64,000 bases of DNA from Cellvibrio sp. UBA7661 (GCA_002483365.1 DLHT01000015.1:2132-66131), one strand, 5' to 3'. Counted from the stretch's first letter, positions 24,583 through 34,041 are shown. Notes: generated from the letters alone by a model not told the origin. Numbers and translations: made by a program.

Positions 24583-25530
24583 ATGTCATCCAGGACGTGC
24601 ATTGCTGTCGATTCAACATGCGATCTACCAGCGAAATTTATCCAGCAACACAACATTGAAGTGCTGCCAATTTACATCAAGCACGCCAAAGGCCAGGAAC
24701 TGGATTATCGCGATCCACAAACCATGCTGAATTTTTACAAAAACCATTCACGCGATGTGTATGGCTTGGCGCAGTCCGATCCACTTTCCGTCAATGACAT
24801 GACAGACATTCTCAGGGAGCGTTTGCTGCCGAAATATGATCTGGTGCAAGTAGTCACCATCAACAGTAAAAAAAGTGACGTATTCAAGCGTGTATCAGAA
24901 GCTGCGCTCGTAAACGAACCCAAATTTCGCGAGATGGAAAAAAGCGAAGGCCGCTCGCCATTTCGTATCCGTTTATATGACTCAATGTCTATGTTCACTG
25001 GCCATGCTTTGCTGGTGTACGAATTGGTCAAACGCATTCAGGTTGATAATTTGCCGCTGAATAAATCGATCCGCGAAATCGACAATATGCGCGACCAAGT
25101 GTATGGCTATTTAATTCCGAACGATTTGTCGTACATGCGGGAGCGTCGCCATTTGCGCAAAGGTGACAACAATATTTCCTGGATCAATTTTAAATTGGCG
25201 AGCGCTTTAAACCTGCGCCCGATTGTGCAATTGCATCGCGGCAATACCGACAAGATCGATACCGGCAGAGGTTTTTTAGGTGCATTGGAAAAGTTGCTGA
25301 CGCATGTGAAAAAACAAATTCAGCAGGGTTTGACCAGTGAAGTGATCGCGATGAGTTACGGTGGTTTGCTGGAAGAAATCAAAGACGAACCGATTCTGGT
25401 AGAGTTCCGTGAATTCTGTAAGCAATACAATGTAAAAACCATGCTGTCGATGATGAGCATGACGGGCGCTATCAACGTAGGCCCAAAATCTTTCGCGCTG
25501 TCATTTGCTACTGATAAAGATTTGGTTTGA
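24583..25530 (+). CDS. DegV family protein
   Basis: About 315 residues from the ATG at 24583 (MSSRTCIAVDSTCDLPAKF), which gives the usual DegV N terminus; ATGs at 24556 and 24490 lie upstream in frame. The AVDSTCDLP motif is the start of the fatty-acid-binding DegV fold, and LRPIVQLHRGNTDKIDTGRG plus IAMSYGGLLEEIKDEP are the middle and C-terminal elements. DegV proteins bind fatty acids and in Gram-positives deliver them to fatty acid kinase; a role in a gammaproteobacterium is less clear. The protein ends with GAINVGPKSFALSFA, the expected terminus. Confidence 0.83.
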   Translation: MSSRTCIAVDSTCDLPAKFIQQHNIEVLPIYIKHAKGQELDYRDPQTMLNFYKNHSRDVYGLAQSDPLSVNDMTDILRERLLPKYDLVQVVTINSKKSDVFKRVSEAALVNEPKFREMEKSEGRSPFRIRLYDSMSMFTGHALLVYELVKRIQVDNLPLNKSIREIDNMRDQVYGYLIPNDLSYMRERRHLRKGDNNISWINFKLASALNLRPIVQLHRGNTDKIDTGRGFLGALEKLLTHVKKQIQQGLTSEVIAMSYGGLLEEIKDEPILVEFREFCKQYNVKTMLSMMSMTGAINVGPKSFALSFATDKDLV

Positions 25531-25557
25531 TTTCTTTTTTCTGAAAAATCTTTCCAA

Positions 25558-25666
25558 GGATGGACTCCGGTATTTCATCGGAGACCGTATGCAGCATGGA
25601 TGCTGCATTCGAGCCTACATGGACGTATTTACGGCGAGTCTCCGAGGGAATACCGGAGTCCATCCT
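25558..25666. repeat. 109-nt nested inverted-repeat element
   Basis: Outer arms AGGATGGACTCCGGTATT (25558-25575) and its exact complement (25649-25666) enclose a second stem (TCGGAGAC with GTCTCCGA) and a central hairpin (GCAGCATGGATGCTGC). The interior includes CTACATGGACGTATTTACGG, a phrase I associate with dispersed repeats in marine gammaproteobacteria. It lies between convergent genes and is probably a non-autonomous dispersed repeat. Confidence 0.7.
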
Positions 25667-25690
25667 GCGCACTCAACGACACATAAAATA

Positions 25691-25724
25691 AAAAACGCCC
25701 ATCAGTTACCTGATGGGCGTTTTT
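25691..25724. terminator. Bidirectional intrinsic terminator
   Basis: A perfect 15-bp stem including AAAAACGCCCATCAG with a TTAC loop. T-runs exist on both strands, serving the convergent DegV and GH16 genes. Confidence 0.92.
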
Positions 25725-25770
25725 TGTTTTTCGCTCGACGTTTATTTTAGTTCATCGTTACAACAGACGT

Positions 25771-28700
25771 TTATTGCGGAAGCCTCCAGCGAACATTTGC
25801 CACCTGGAAAGTGACATTTTGCTGGCCAAATACCGGCCACAGCGAGAAAGGTGTATTCACTTTTGTGATGTCAAAGCCAGCCTTAGCTGCAATGCTCGCA
25901 ATAGGCACAGTGATGGTGTGCCAATTGTTATCCGCCGGTAGAGGAACAGGTATTTCCGCACCTACACAAGGAAAGCCACAATCTGCTTTCACAAGGAAGC
26001 CGCTGGTATTACCGGTGTTGCTTACCACTTTAAGATCAAACACCAGATCGCCCGCAGCAAACGCACTCAGATCTTTGGAGCTGCCCTGAATGTAGAAGGT
26101 GCCCATTCCGACGGGCGTGAACGCCACTTGAGTTACGGTACCCTTGTCTGGATCATTCACAGTGGCATCAATAGTAATAACCTGACCGTCGGCCTGCCAA
26201 ACGCCAAAGCCCGGGTTACTCCAATTTGCATCCAACCCGCCTACAAAAATATCCATATCTTCGGTAACCGGCTCAGGCGGTACTACCGGTTTGATATTGC
26301 AATCGCCCCACTCTTCACTGTCCTGACAGACGAAGCGGATATTGTTGAGCTGCACATGCGCATTGCCGCCCACAGGCTCGATCACGAAGGGGTTTTTGAT
26401 GCTCTTGAAATTCACCGGTGATGCATAACCTTCGTTGGTATTAGGCAGCAAGGTATAAAGACGCACAGACACTTCTGCCCATTCATTTTCCGCCGGGATT
26501 TCGATCTCGTGGTAGCTGTTGTTTGGATAACCGCTGTCCAGTTTGATGCGTAACTTGGTGTTGGCATCGATATCCAATACCCGCATATCAAACTTGATTT
26601 CACCCAGATTCACAGCGCGGCCGTATTCTGAAATAGAACCACCAAAGTCGAGCGCATCCTCCGATCCGGCTTCACCGAAGATGATAAAGGCGTTGCTGAT
26701 ACCCGCGAATGCGAGATCCAACACTTTGGCAGGTTCGCCGCCAGGGCCATCGGCAATATTCGGTTCAGTAACGGTGATGCTTGAACCGGCAGGACACCAA
26801 CTTTCCCAGGAAGGACAAGCATAGCTACCCAGAGACATTGGCCCTGGTACCTGTGCACCATTGATATCGAATGACAGCGTTTGCAAACCGTCTTTGTACA
26901 ACCAGCGGGTATCCCAGGTAGCCGGTGGCGGCGTGTCTTTGGCAATCTCGGTTGCTATCACACTGGGGTCAGCAGTCGGTGTTTCACAACCTTTACCGGT
27001 CACCGGATCAGCAGAGCATTCGTAGACTTTGACGAAGTCCACTTCCATGGTGACGTTGTCAGAAGGCCCGAAGGTTGGATAAGGAACATAGCTGCCATTA
27101 CCCAATGCCACGTTCAAAATCATGTGGAAAGGTTGATCGAACGGCTGGGCACCCGTCCCTACCTGATAACCCACTTCCTGCCCGCCCCAGTAATAGATAA
27201 ACCAGTTACCGCTGTTGCGCGCAAAGAGTACGTTATCCACATACCAGCGAATCTCGCCCTCTTCCCATTCCACCGCGTAGGTATGGAAATCATCCCAAAT
27301 ATTGGTTGGTGGTTCATACGACGCGCCGCTGTACTGGTTCATTGGCCATGAATAACCATAGTGCAAAGTGCCGTGGATTTCGTTCGCCGCACCGGTTGGT
27401 TGTGCGCCGGAAACACCCGGTTGGAAGGCTTCCATGATGTCGATCTCGCCACTGTGCGGCCAGCTGCCGTACTTGGTGGTATCAGTAGGCAGCATCCAAA
27501 TCGCAGGCCAGACACCACCACCGATTGATGGCATTTTCGCCCTGATTTCCATGCGGCCATATTTCCAATCCGCCTTGCCTTTGGTACGCAGACGGGCAGA
27601 CGAATAGTCTTTACAGACCGAGGTATCCGCAGGGTTATAGCCAGGGTCTTCCTGATTCTTCGCCGGGCCGCACACGTGGCCTTGAATGGCTTTGATGTTC
27701 AACAGACCATCTGTCACAAAACTGTTGGCTGGGTTATTAACGTAGCACTGAGCCTCGTTATTACCGCCGCCCCAGCAATTGACTTCGTGTTCCCATTTAG
27801 AGGAATCGATACTGGTGCCTTCAAATTCGTCTTCCCACACCAGATTCCACGCCGGTGTACTGGAGCTGGCCGCAGAACTGCTTGCAGGAGTAGAACTGCT
27901 GGCAACAGAACTTGACTCGACTGAGCTTGAGCTTGCCGGAACAGAACTTGGGGCAACCGAGCTTGCAGGCTCGGAACTCGGAGCAACTGAACTAGCAGGT
28001 ACAGAACTGGGCGCGACTGAACTGGCAGGCACAGAGCTGGGTGCAGGCACTACTACAGTAATACTTGATGCAACACTGCTGGCAGCACTGGAGCTGAGCG
28101 ATGAACTGGAAGATGAGTCCGGCACGGGTGAGTCATCGAGCGATGTCTGCACCGATGAGGTTTGCGCAGAACTGCTGGAACTGGCAGGAACAGGAGGGAT
28201 CACCCCCAACCCTTTGCCGGATTTTATTTGTTCGAGCAGGTCTTCGTAGCTGTCCAAATCGCCATTGGCTGCAATCGCCTCCTGCAAACGGTCCATGATT
28301 TGGTCATGGGCATCGCCAATCACAAAACTGACGGTAAAGGGTGAGAAGGTTTCGCTATCCAAGGTATAGCCAGATTGGGCTAACTGGCGCGCCAACTCGG
28401 CTTGGGTAGATTCCAGAGTCGTCCCGACGGACTGCCAATCGCTGCTATCGAACCAAGTTGCTGGCGATTGACCGCTGGCACCGGCAAGGATCAGATCGGT
28501 CAACACGGTGATGTTAACGTTGCCCGCGCTAGTGGCATAACTGTGCAACACCACTTCCGGTTGGCCTCCGCGAGCCTGTAATGCACAAGGCAAACTGGCA
28601 GTAGCAGGAATAGTGCCTTGATAACCGCCGTTAATGTCAGTGACGACCGGCGCGATAAACCCGCTGCCATCGGCACAACGTGCGACCACAGTGGCATTAG

Positions 28701-28926
28701 GTATTGCAGCCCCAATGGCTACGCGACCACTCAATACAACCGTTGCAGCAGGCATGCTTGAGCTGGCATCGGTGGATGATTCAGTGACACCTCCCGCGTT
28801 GGAGCTGCCGGTTTGGGCGACTTTGCTGGAGCTGTTGTTCTTATTGTCAGAGGAACCACCCCCACAGGCAGTGAGTGCAATACACACCACACTGATGTAG
28901 GAGATCAGAGGGAGAGAGAATTTCAT
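25771..28926 (-). CDS. GH16 beta-glucanase lipoprotein with serine linker and C-terminal carbohydrate-binding domains
   Basis: 1051 residues from the ATG at 28926, which has GAGG at the right spacing; an earlier in-frame start adds a non-signal-like 59-residue tail. A lipoprotein signal ends in LTAC (Cys about 20). A carboxypeptidase-regulatory-like domain (about 45-110) and a long Ser-rich linker (about 240-355) follow. The GH16 domain (about 360-640) has GEIDIMEAF, with nucleophile Glu at 494 and acid/base Glu at 499, and SGGVWPAIWML-like substrate-groove sequence. Two galactose-binding-like domains end the protein (about 665-872 and ExoP-like 895-1051). It probably cleaves beta-1,3/1,4-glucans such as laminarin at the cell surface. 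Confidence 0.9.
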   Translation of the reverse strand: MKFSLPLISYISVVCIALTACGGGSSDNKNNSSSKVAQTGSSNAGGVTESSTDASSSMPAATVVLSGRVAIGAAIPNATVVARCADGSGFIAPVVTDINGGYQGTIPATASLPCALQARGGQPEVVLHSYATSAGNVNITVLTDLILAGASGQSPATWFDSSDWQSVGTTLESTQAELARQLAQSGYTLDSETFSPFTVSFVIGDAHDQIMDRLQEAIAANGDLDSYEDLLEQIKSGKGLGVIPPVPASSSSSAQTSSVQTSLDDSPVPDSSSSSSLSSSAASSVASSITVVVPAPSSVPASSVAPSSVPASSVAPSSEPASSVAPSSVPASSSSVESSSVASSSTPASSSAASSSTPAWNLVWEDEFEGTSIDSSKWEHEVNCWGGGNNEAQCYVNNPANSFVTDGLLNIKAIQGHVCGPAKNQEDPGYNPADTSVCKDYSSARLRTKGKADWKYGRMEIRAKMPSIGGGVWPAIWMLPTDTTKYGSWPHSGEIDIMEAFQPGVSGAQPTGAANEIHGTLHYGYSWPMNQYSGASYEPPTNIWDDFHTYAVEWEEGEIRWYVDNVLFARNSGNWFIYYWGGQEVGYQVGTGAQPFDQPFHMILNVALGNGSYVPYPTFGPSDNVTMEVDFVKVYECSADPVTGKGCETPTADPSVIATEIAKDTPPPATWDTRWLYKDGLQTLSFDINGAQVPGPMSLGSYACPSWESWCPAGSSITVTEPNIADGPGGEPAKVLDLAFAGISNAFIIFGEAGSEDALDFGGSISEYGRAVNLGEIKFDMRVLDIDANTKLRIKLDSGYPNNSYHEIEIPAENEWAEVSVRLYTLLPNTNEGYASPVNFKSIKNPFVIEPVGGNAHVQLNNIRFVCQDSEEWGDCNIKPVVPPEPVTEDMDIFVGGLDANWSNPGFGVWQADGQVITIDATVNDPDKGTVTQVAFTPVGMGTFYIQGSSKDLSAFAAGDLVFDLKVVSNTGNTSGFLVKADCGFPCVGAEIPVPLPADNNWHTITVPIASIAAKAGFDITKVNTPFSLWPVFGQQNVTFQVANVRWRLPQ
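27941..28048. repeat. 30-nt tandem coding repeats in the serine linker
   Basis: Three full units (27941-27970, 27971-28000, 28001-28030) and a partial fourth encode the 10-residue repeat PASSVAPSS plus V or E. Synonymous differences between units show they are not very recent copies. Confidence 0.75.
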
Positions 28927-29113
28927 TTGAGCCTCGATGATTATTATTAGCGTGACGTTGCCGATTATTTGTACTGTCTGTATTGGCCGTATTGGCCGTA
29001 CCGGTAACCAGGCGCGGCGATACTTACATCGACTGGCGCGAAAATCGTCCCACCTCAACTCAATAATTAAATAGATACGTGCCACTTTGGCTGGGCACAG
29101 CATGGGAAAAACA

Positions 29114-29143
29114 AAACTCCCGCCAGTTGCCTGACGGGAGTTT
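29114..29143 (-). terminator. Intrinsic terminator of the di-haem oxidoreductase gene
   Basis: A 13-bp stem with one mismatch around a 4-base loop. On the minus strand it ends in GGGAGTTTTGTTTTT. Confidence 0.85.
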
Positions 29144-29167
29144 CAGCTTATTAACTGTGCTGGATGC

Positions 29168-32100
29168 TTATAGCGATTCGAGGAACTTGATCAAATCGTT
29201 GCGCTGCGCAGCAGATGCAGCGCGGTAGGCAGCCTGACTTGCCGCTGCTTCACCGCCGTGCCACAAGATCGCCTCGTTAATATTGCGTGCGCGGCCGTCG
29301 TGTAATAAACGGCTATGACCATTTACCGCCTCGGTCAAACCCAAGCCCCAAAGCGCTGGGGTACGCCACTCACGATTCAGGCTAGCGTTATTGGTGAGGT
29401 TATCAGCCAAGCCTGCGCCCATATCGTGCAGCAACAAGTCGGTATAGGGCTTGATGGTTTGGCCACGCAGCTCCGCCAAGGGGTGACCGTAATCGGTGGT
29501 CATACTCGGTGTATGGCAGCCGCCGCATCCCAGGTTAGCGAACACTTGCTCTCCACGTGCGACATCGGCGTTATTGACGGTTTCCGGGCGGCGCGCCGGT
29601 GCCCCCAGCGCCTGCATATACACAGCCAACAGGTTAACGCGCGCATCGCTCAACTCCACTCCGGCAGGACCCGCATTGCGGCAAGCGGTTTGGTTAGCAC
29701 CGCAGGCAGGCCCCTGCAGCATGGTGGTACTGACACCAATATCTTCATGCAATGCGTCCGCGGTGAATTGCTCAAGGGTGGCGATAGTCGCTTTCCAACC
29801 AAAACGGCCGATGCGCTGCTCACCGGTTTTCAGGTCAGACACCTGGTTCGCGCGACCAGAAATCCCATCGCCATTGCTGTCGTTCGGGTCATGGCGCTGC
29901 AACAAAGTCGCCTCAGGTACGGCTTCCAGCAGGCCCAACCCAACGATGGTTTGCGCCATACGGGGCGAGAAGAAGCTCACCGCACCACCGGCTTGATCCA
30001 ACACCTGTACTGAGTAGTTAGGCGATTGCAATTGATACGGCGTGCCATCGTTGAAGGTGCCGGATACCGTCGCGTAATTCACATTGGTATTGGCCTCTGC
30101 CGGTACACCACCATTGCGCGATTGCGGTTGCAACACCTTGCCAAAGTAAGCGTGAGGCAGTGCATTGCCCGTTGCACTGGTTTGGCCAGAGCTGACTTTT
30201 ACTGCCATGGTGTTAGGCAATTGACCATTTACCGGTGCAGTGCCGCGACCATTATTGACGTGACATGCCACGCAGGAATTGTTGATAGTCAGGCCGGTAG
30301 ACAAGTTCGCCATTTCGGTAAAGTCAGGGTTACCCGGCTCAAAGTGTTTGCCATCCACAAAACTGGTGTGGAACAAGCGGCGGCCATTAAGGAAGCCGTT
30401 GTGGGTTTCCCAACGGGTGTTCAATGCTTCACGGAAGAACGATGTCCACTGGTATTCATGGCGTTCCACAACAAAGGCACTTGCCGCTCCCGGCGTATAT
30501 TCCAGCACCGAATCGGTATAGGTTTGGCCGTTTTCGGTGTAAGTCACAGTCGCATTATTCGCCGGATTAGTCAGTAAGTAAGACGGCTTTTGGTAACCCT
30601 TGGCAATCGCCTGTGGCGAGCGGATCGGCATGTACCCCGGAGCACTGGAATCCACCAACACACCCGAAGTACTGATCACATTTTCCGGTGCTATGCCTTT
30701 AAACGCACGTACAGGCGGAGCGGTTGCAGCGCCACCGGATGACAATTTCGCATTCAACTCATCGTTATTCACGATATACAAACCCGGGCTGCCCAGTTTG
30801 ATGCGGAACGTATCGGTGTAATACACGCGCTGTGCGCTGACCCGCGGATCTGTCTCGGTAAAGCCCAGCCATTGCTGGAATTCAAAATCGTAGAACTCAC
30901 CGACACGCAAGGTCGTTTGGCCTTCGCGCTCCCCCGGTACAAAACGGGTACCCACACAGCGCCAGCGCTCGCCTTTACCAGTCGCAGGGTCAGCGGTTGC
31001 AATACGGGTAAAGCCGCCGTTGTCACCAAAGTAAGAGCGATAGGGGTTGAACAAGCTCTTGCGGCAGCCGATATCGTTAAAGTTGGCGTATTCCGGCTCA
31101 TAAAAAATCTCTACGCGCGATTCGCCCTTGGACGTGTGATCGTGCACTTCAAACTTGAAGGTGCGGTGCTCGTGATAAAACGCCGGGAAGGTATAGAAGA
31201 TACTCTCTGCTTCATGGCGTGAACGCGCGCGGCCACTACCAAAAGTGACAATGGTGCCATCCGGCTCAATACGCCAGTTGCGCGATACCTCTGGCGAGAA
31301 TTGGTTGGGGAACAGGCGGTTATAGGTCAGGTTCGCCGGAATGCTTGCCGCCACACTGCTGGATGAAGGCACGGCAGGTGTCGATGATGCGGTAGGAGCA
31401 CTGCTGGGCGCTACGCTGCTTGGTGCCGTACTACTTGGTGCACTGCTACTCGGCGCACTGCTCGCAGTGCCACTGGAGCCATAGACTTTCAGTTCAAAAA
31501 TCGAATAACCCCACTGGTTGCCGGTGCTGCGCGCAGTACCGTAAATGCGCAGGTAGCGATAAGAACCGCTTACCGCAACTGTATCGGTACGGTTGCCAAA
31601 GGTGCCGCCCGTGCGGGTAGCCAGTGTTGTCCAGGTCGAATTGTTATTTGAACCCTGTACCTGATAGTTCGCTGCGTTCGCTGCTTCCCAATCAATCACC
31701 ACCGAGCTCAGGGTTTTGGCCGAGCCGAAATCCAGACTGATCCATGAAGGGTCGGTATTAATAGCCGATTCCCAGCGCGAACCACCGTTATTATCAATCG
31801 CCAATGCGGCAGGCTGCACTTGTGTACTGGCAGTAGCCGTCGCGCCTAACGCCAGATTGAGATTGGCGGGCTGACTCGCCGCACTGCTGCTGGCAGGCAC
31901 CGCACCGTAGACCTTCAACTCCCAGATCGAATAGCCCCAATTATTGCCGGTGCTGCGCTGGGTAGCGTACACACGCACATAGCGATACAAACCAGTCACT
32001 GCGACCGTATCGGTGCGGGTGCCAAATGTGCCGCCCGTGCGGGTAGCAAGTGTTGTCCAGCTGGTGCCGTTTGCTGAACCTTGCACTTCATAGTTAGCCG

Positions 32101-32362
32101 CATTGGCCGCTTCCCAATCGATCACAACCGATGACAGGTTATAGGAAGCACCAAGGTCAACACTGACCCAGGATGGGCTAACACCGTGATTCGATTCCCA
32201 ACGGGTGCCACCATTACCATCAACCGCATTGGCGGCCGGGGTCATGGCGGTACTGGCAGTTGCCGTTTTGTTCTGGGCAAGGTTGGTCTGGGCCAAAAGG
32301 CCGGGGCTGAGCAATAAAGCACAAAACAGGCATAACAGCCTGCCTATCTGGTTGGTTTGCAT
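29168..32362 (-). CDS. Secreted di-haem oxidoreductase (DUF1111/DHOR) with two F5/8-type carbohydrate-binding domains
   Basis: A 1064-residue secreted protein. After a signal peptide (1-24) come two near-identical F5/8 type C (CBM32-like) domains, about 25-155 and 165-295, both containing ATRTGGTFG and RSTGN.WGYSI-type blocks. A Ser/Pro linker (about 296-345) leads to a unique domain (about 350-660) and the DHOR domain with haem motifs CVACH at 697 and CGGCH at 946. DHOR proteins are CcpA/MauG-related di-haem enzymes of mostly unknown substrate. The carbohydrate-binding architecture points to action at a polysaccharide. GGAG precedes the ATG. It is followed by a terminator, then by the GH16 gene. 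Confidence 0.87.
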   Translation of the reverse strand: MQTNQIGRLLCLFCALLLSPGLLAQTNLAQNKTATASTAMTPAANAVDGNGGTRWESNHGVSPSWVSVDLGASYNLSSVVIDWEAANAANYEVQGSANGTSWTTLATRTGGTFGTRTDTVAVTGLYRYVRVYATQRSTGNNWGYSIWELKVYGAVPASSSAASQPANLNLALGATATASTQVQPAALAIDNNGGSRWESAINTDPSWISLDFGSAKTLSSVVIDWEAANAANYQVQGSNNNSTWTTLATRTGGTFGNRTDTVAVSGSYRYLRIYGTARSTGNQWGYSIFELKVYGSSGTASSAPSSSAPSSTAPSSVAPSSAPTASSTPAVPSSSSVAASIPANLTYNRLFPNQFSPEVSRNWRIEPDGTIVTFGSGRARSRHEAESIFYTFPAFYHEHRTFKFEVHDHTSKGESRVEIFYEPEYANFNDIGCRKSLFNPYRSYFGDNGGFTRIATADPATGKGERWRCVGTRFVPGEREGQTTLRVGEFYDFEFQQWLGFTETDPRVSAQRVYYTDTFRIKLGSPGLYIVNNDELNAKLSSGGAATAPPVRAFKGIAPENVISTSGVLVDSSAPGYMPIRSPQAIAKGYQKPSYLLTNPANNATVTYTENGQTYTDSVLEYTPGAASAFVVERHEYQWTSFFREALNTRWETHNGFLNGRRLFHTSFVDGKHFEPGNPDFTEMANLSTGLTINNSCVACHVNNGRGTAPVNGQLPNTMAVKVSSGQTSATGNALPHAYFGKVLQPQSRNGGVPAEANTNVNYATVSGTFNDGTPYQLQSPNYSVQVLDQAGGAVSFFSPRMAQTIVGLGLLEAVPEATLLQRHDPNDSNGDGISGRANQVSDLKTGEQRIGRFGWKATIATLEQFTADALHEDIGVSTTMLQGPACGANQTACRNAGPAGVELSDARVNLLAVYMQALGAPARRPETVNNADVARGEQVFANLGCGGCHTPSMTTDYGHPLAELRGQTIKPYTDLLLHDMGAGLADNLTNNASLNREWRTPALWGLGLTEAVNGHSRLLHDGRARNINEAILWHGGEAAASQAAYRAASAAQRNDLIKFLESL
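31480..32300. repeat. Internal duplication encoding two F5/8-type domains
   Basis: Two segments of about 390 bases (about 31480-31865 and 31905-32295) encode domains sharing long identical peptide blocks such as LATRTGGTFG and long nearly identical DNA runs, indicating tandem duplication within the gene. Confidence 0.75.
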
Positions 32363-32842
32363 AGAGTTGTCTCCACTGGGCTCCCTGCCGACAGCGCCCT
32401 GCGTGCCTCTTGCGAGATCTTATTGTTATAAATGCGAGAGCTGTCGATCAGAAAATGGCTGGTTGTCTTGTTATTGATTATTCATTCATAAAGACTACAT
32501 GACGCACTGGCATACTAGTAAGCATCAACAGCGACAGTATCGATTTGAGGGGGACAGTTTTCTTCTCACTTTTGAAAAACCGCCCAAAGCTGGGGCATCT
32601 CACTTAAAACGGTAAAAAGTGAGAGGGATTTGTGCATAACGGGTCACAAATGAAAAGACGAGCAACACACAAATGGACAGCACAGCGCCAGATTAAATAA
32701 CTGGTATATAAAAAAGGAGTCGTCATCCCCGCGCGCGGGGATCCATAGGTTTTAACAACTACAGCTGGACTCCCGCACGCGGGAGTGACGATAAAGAACA
32801 AGTAGCTATACCGGAACGGTATTAATGAAATGACGGGAACAA
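32363..32842. other. 480-base intergenic region with repeat element
   Basis: No gene visible. It holds the promoter side of the di-haem gene, a loose inverted repeat (CTCACTTTT at 32565 with AAAAGTGAG at 32615) next to a GGGGGACAGTTTTC phrase of the kind seen near mobile-repeat remnants, and a 77-nt double-hairpin repeat at 32716-32792. Confidence 0.5.
32716..32792 (+). repeat. 77-nt double-hairpin (REP/BIME-like) repeat, copy 1
   Basis: Two GC-rich hairpins, ATCCCCGCGCGCGGGGAT and ACTCCCGCACGCGGGAGT, are separated by about 20 bases. A second copy in opposite orientation lies at 55098-55174 with matching ends (GGAGTCGTC and GTGACGAT) and matching stems, so this is a real dispersed family. 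Confidence 0.85.
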
Positions 32843-33871
32843 TTAATCGCCATAACCATTGGGATTTTGCGACTGCCAGCGCCATGCATCCTGCATCATG
32901 CGCTCAAGGCCAAACTTAGCTTCCCATCCCAGTTCCGCTTTGGCCTTCGCCGCGTCAGCGTAGCAACTGGCAATATCACCTGCGCGACGCGGCACTATTT
33001 TGTAAGGCACTGTGCGGCCACTTGCTGCCTCGAATGCTTTCACCATCTGCAGTACCGAATAGCCAGTACCTGTGCCCAGATTATAGGCGCGGCACCCAAC
33101 GCCGGTTTTTTCCAGCGCTTGCAATGCAGCCACATGACCCAGCGCCAAATCCACTACGTGGATGTAATCGCGCACGCCGGTGCCATCGACGGTGTCGTAA
33201 TCATCGCCAAATACACTCAGCTCTTTCAGTTTTCCAATCGCCACCTGCGCCACATAAGGCAGCAGATTATTGGGGATTCCTGCGGGATCTTCGCCAATCA
33301 AGCCGCTTTCATGCGCACCAACCGGATTAAAGTAACGCAACAACGAAAAATTCCATTGGCTGCCCGGGGCCTTGGCGATATCCCTTAAAATCTCTTCTAC
33401 GATCAGCTTGCTACGGCCATAAGGATTGGTTGCCGAGGTAGCAAAGCTCTCATCAATCGGCACCGAAACCGGATCGCCATACACGGTTGCCGATGAACTA
33501 AAGATCAGCTTCCACACCTTGAACTCTTCCATCACCTCCGCCAATGACAAGGTACCCGCCACGTTGTAGCGATAGTATTTCATCGGAATCTGGTTGGATT
33601 CACCCACCGCTTTCAAACCGGCAAAGTGCATCACAGCACTGATGTCGTAAGCGCGGAACACCTCGCGCAGCGCGTTCTTATCGTTGATATCCACTTCAAA
33701 AAACACGGGCTCAACACCGGTAATGCGGGCGACGCGCTTGAGCGATTCAGCGCTGCTGTTACATAAGTTATCGACCACGACAGGCAAATAACCGCTATTG
33801 ATCAACTCAACACAGACATGGCTGCCGATAAAACCGGCACCGCCTGTTACAAGAATGGGGGAACGGGACAT
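32843..33871 (-). CDS. galE: UDP-glucose 4-epimerase
   Basis: A 342-residue extended short-chain dehydrogenase. The NAD-binding motif GGAGFIGSHVCVEL is at residues 10-23, the catalytic Ser-Ser-Ala (FSSSATVYG) near 123, and YxxxK as YGRSK near 150. RYFNPVGAHESGLIGEDP is the GalE-specific block. It interconverts UDP-glucose and UDP-galactose for surface polysaccharides and galactose use. It stands alone, followed by the REP-like element. Confidence 0.96.
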   Translation of the reverse strand: MSRSPILVTGGAGFIGSHVCVELINSGYLPVVVDNLCNSSAESLKRVARITGVEPVFFEVDINDKNALREVFRAYDISAVMHFAGLKAVGESNQIPMKYYRYNVAGTLSLAEVMEEFKVWKLIFSSSATVYGDPVSVPIDESFATSATNPYGRSKLIVEEILRDIAKAPGSQWNFSLLRYFNPVGAHESGLIGEDPAGIPNNLLPYVAQVAIGKLKELSVFGDDYDTVDGTGVRDYIHVVDLALGHVAALQALEKTGVGCRAYNLGTGTGYSVLQMVKAFEAASGRTVPYKIVPRRAGDIASCYADAAKAKAELGWEAKFGLERMMQDAWRWQSQNPNGYGD

Positions 33872-34041
33872 ACAAGATTCCTTATAAAGATGTGAGCCAT
33901 TGCCAGCGCATTGAACCAGAGTTCGGGCGGCAGTATAAGGGCTGGGGAAGAATCTTTTATTAAATCATATAATTATTACTTTTATAAGATGAGACAGAAA
34001 AACGAATACCCAGGCAGAGCAGACCGAGAGAAGCGCAATAA

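Noticed and set aside
25505..25750. 81-codon plus-strand frame after the DegV gene
   Set aside because: It runs through the inverted-repeat element and the terminator; not a real gene.
27941..28048. Short regular repeats as a possible CRISPR array
   Set aside because: The units are contiguous, 30 bases, without spacers, and in frame within a coding linker.
27779..28249. 156-codon Glu/Leu-rich repetitive frame on the plus strand
   Set aside because: Antisense of the GH16 serine linker, same artefact.
29315..30013. 232-codon plus-strand frame
   Set aside because: Lies entirely opposite the conserved DHOR domain with its haem motifs; no family match and no start signal.
32530..32640. GGGGGACAG phrase with inverted repeat as a transposon end
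   Set aside because: Only a short resemblance, no transposase or second end; recorded as intergenic only.
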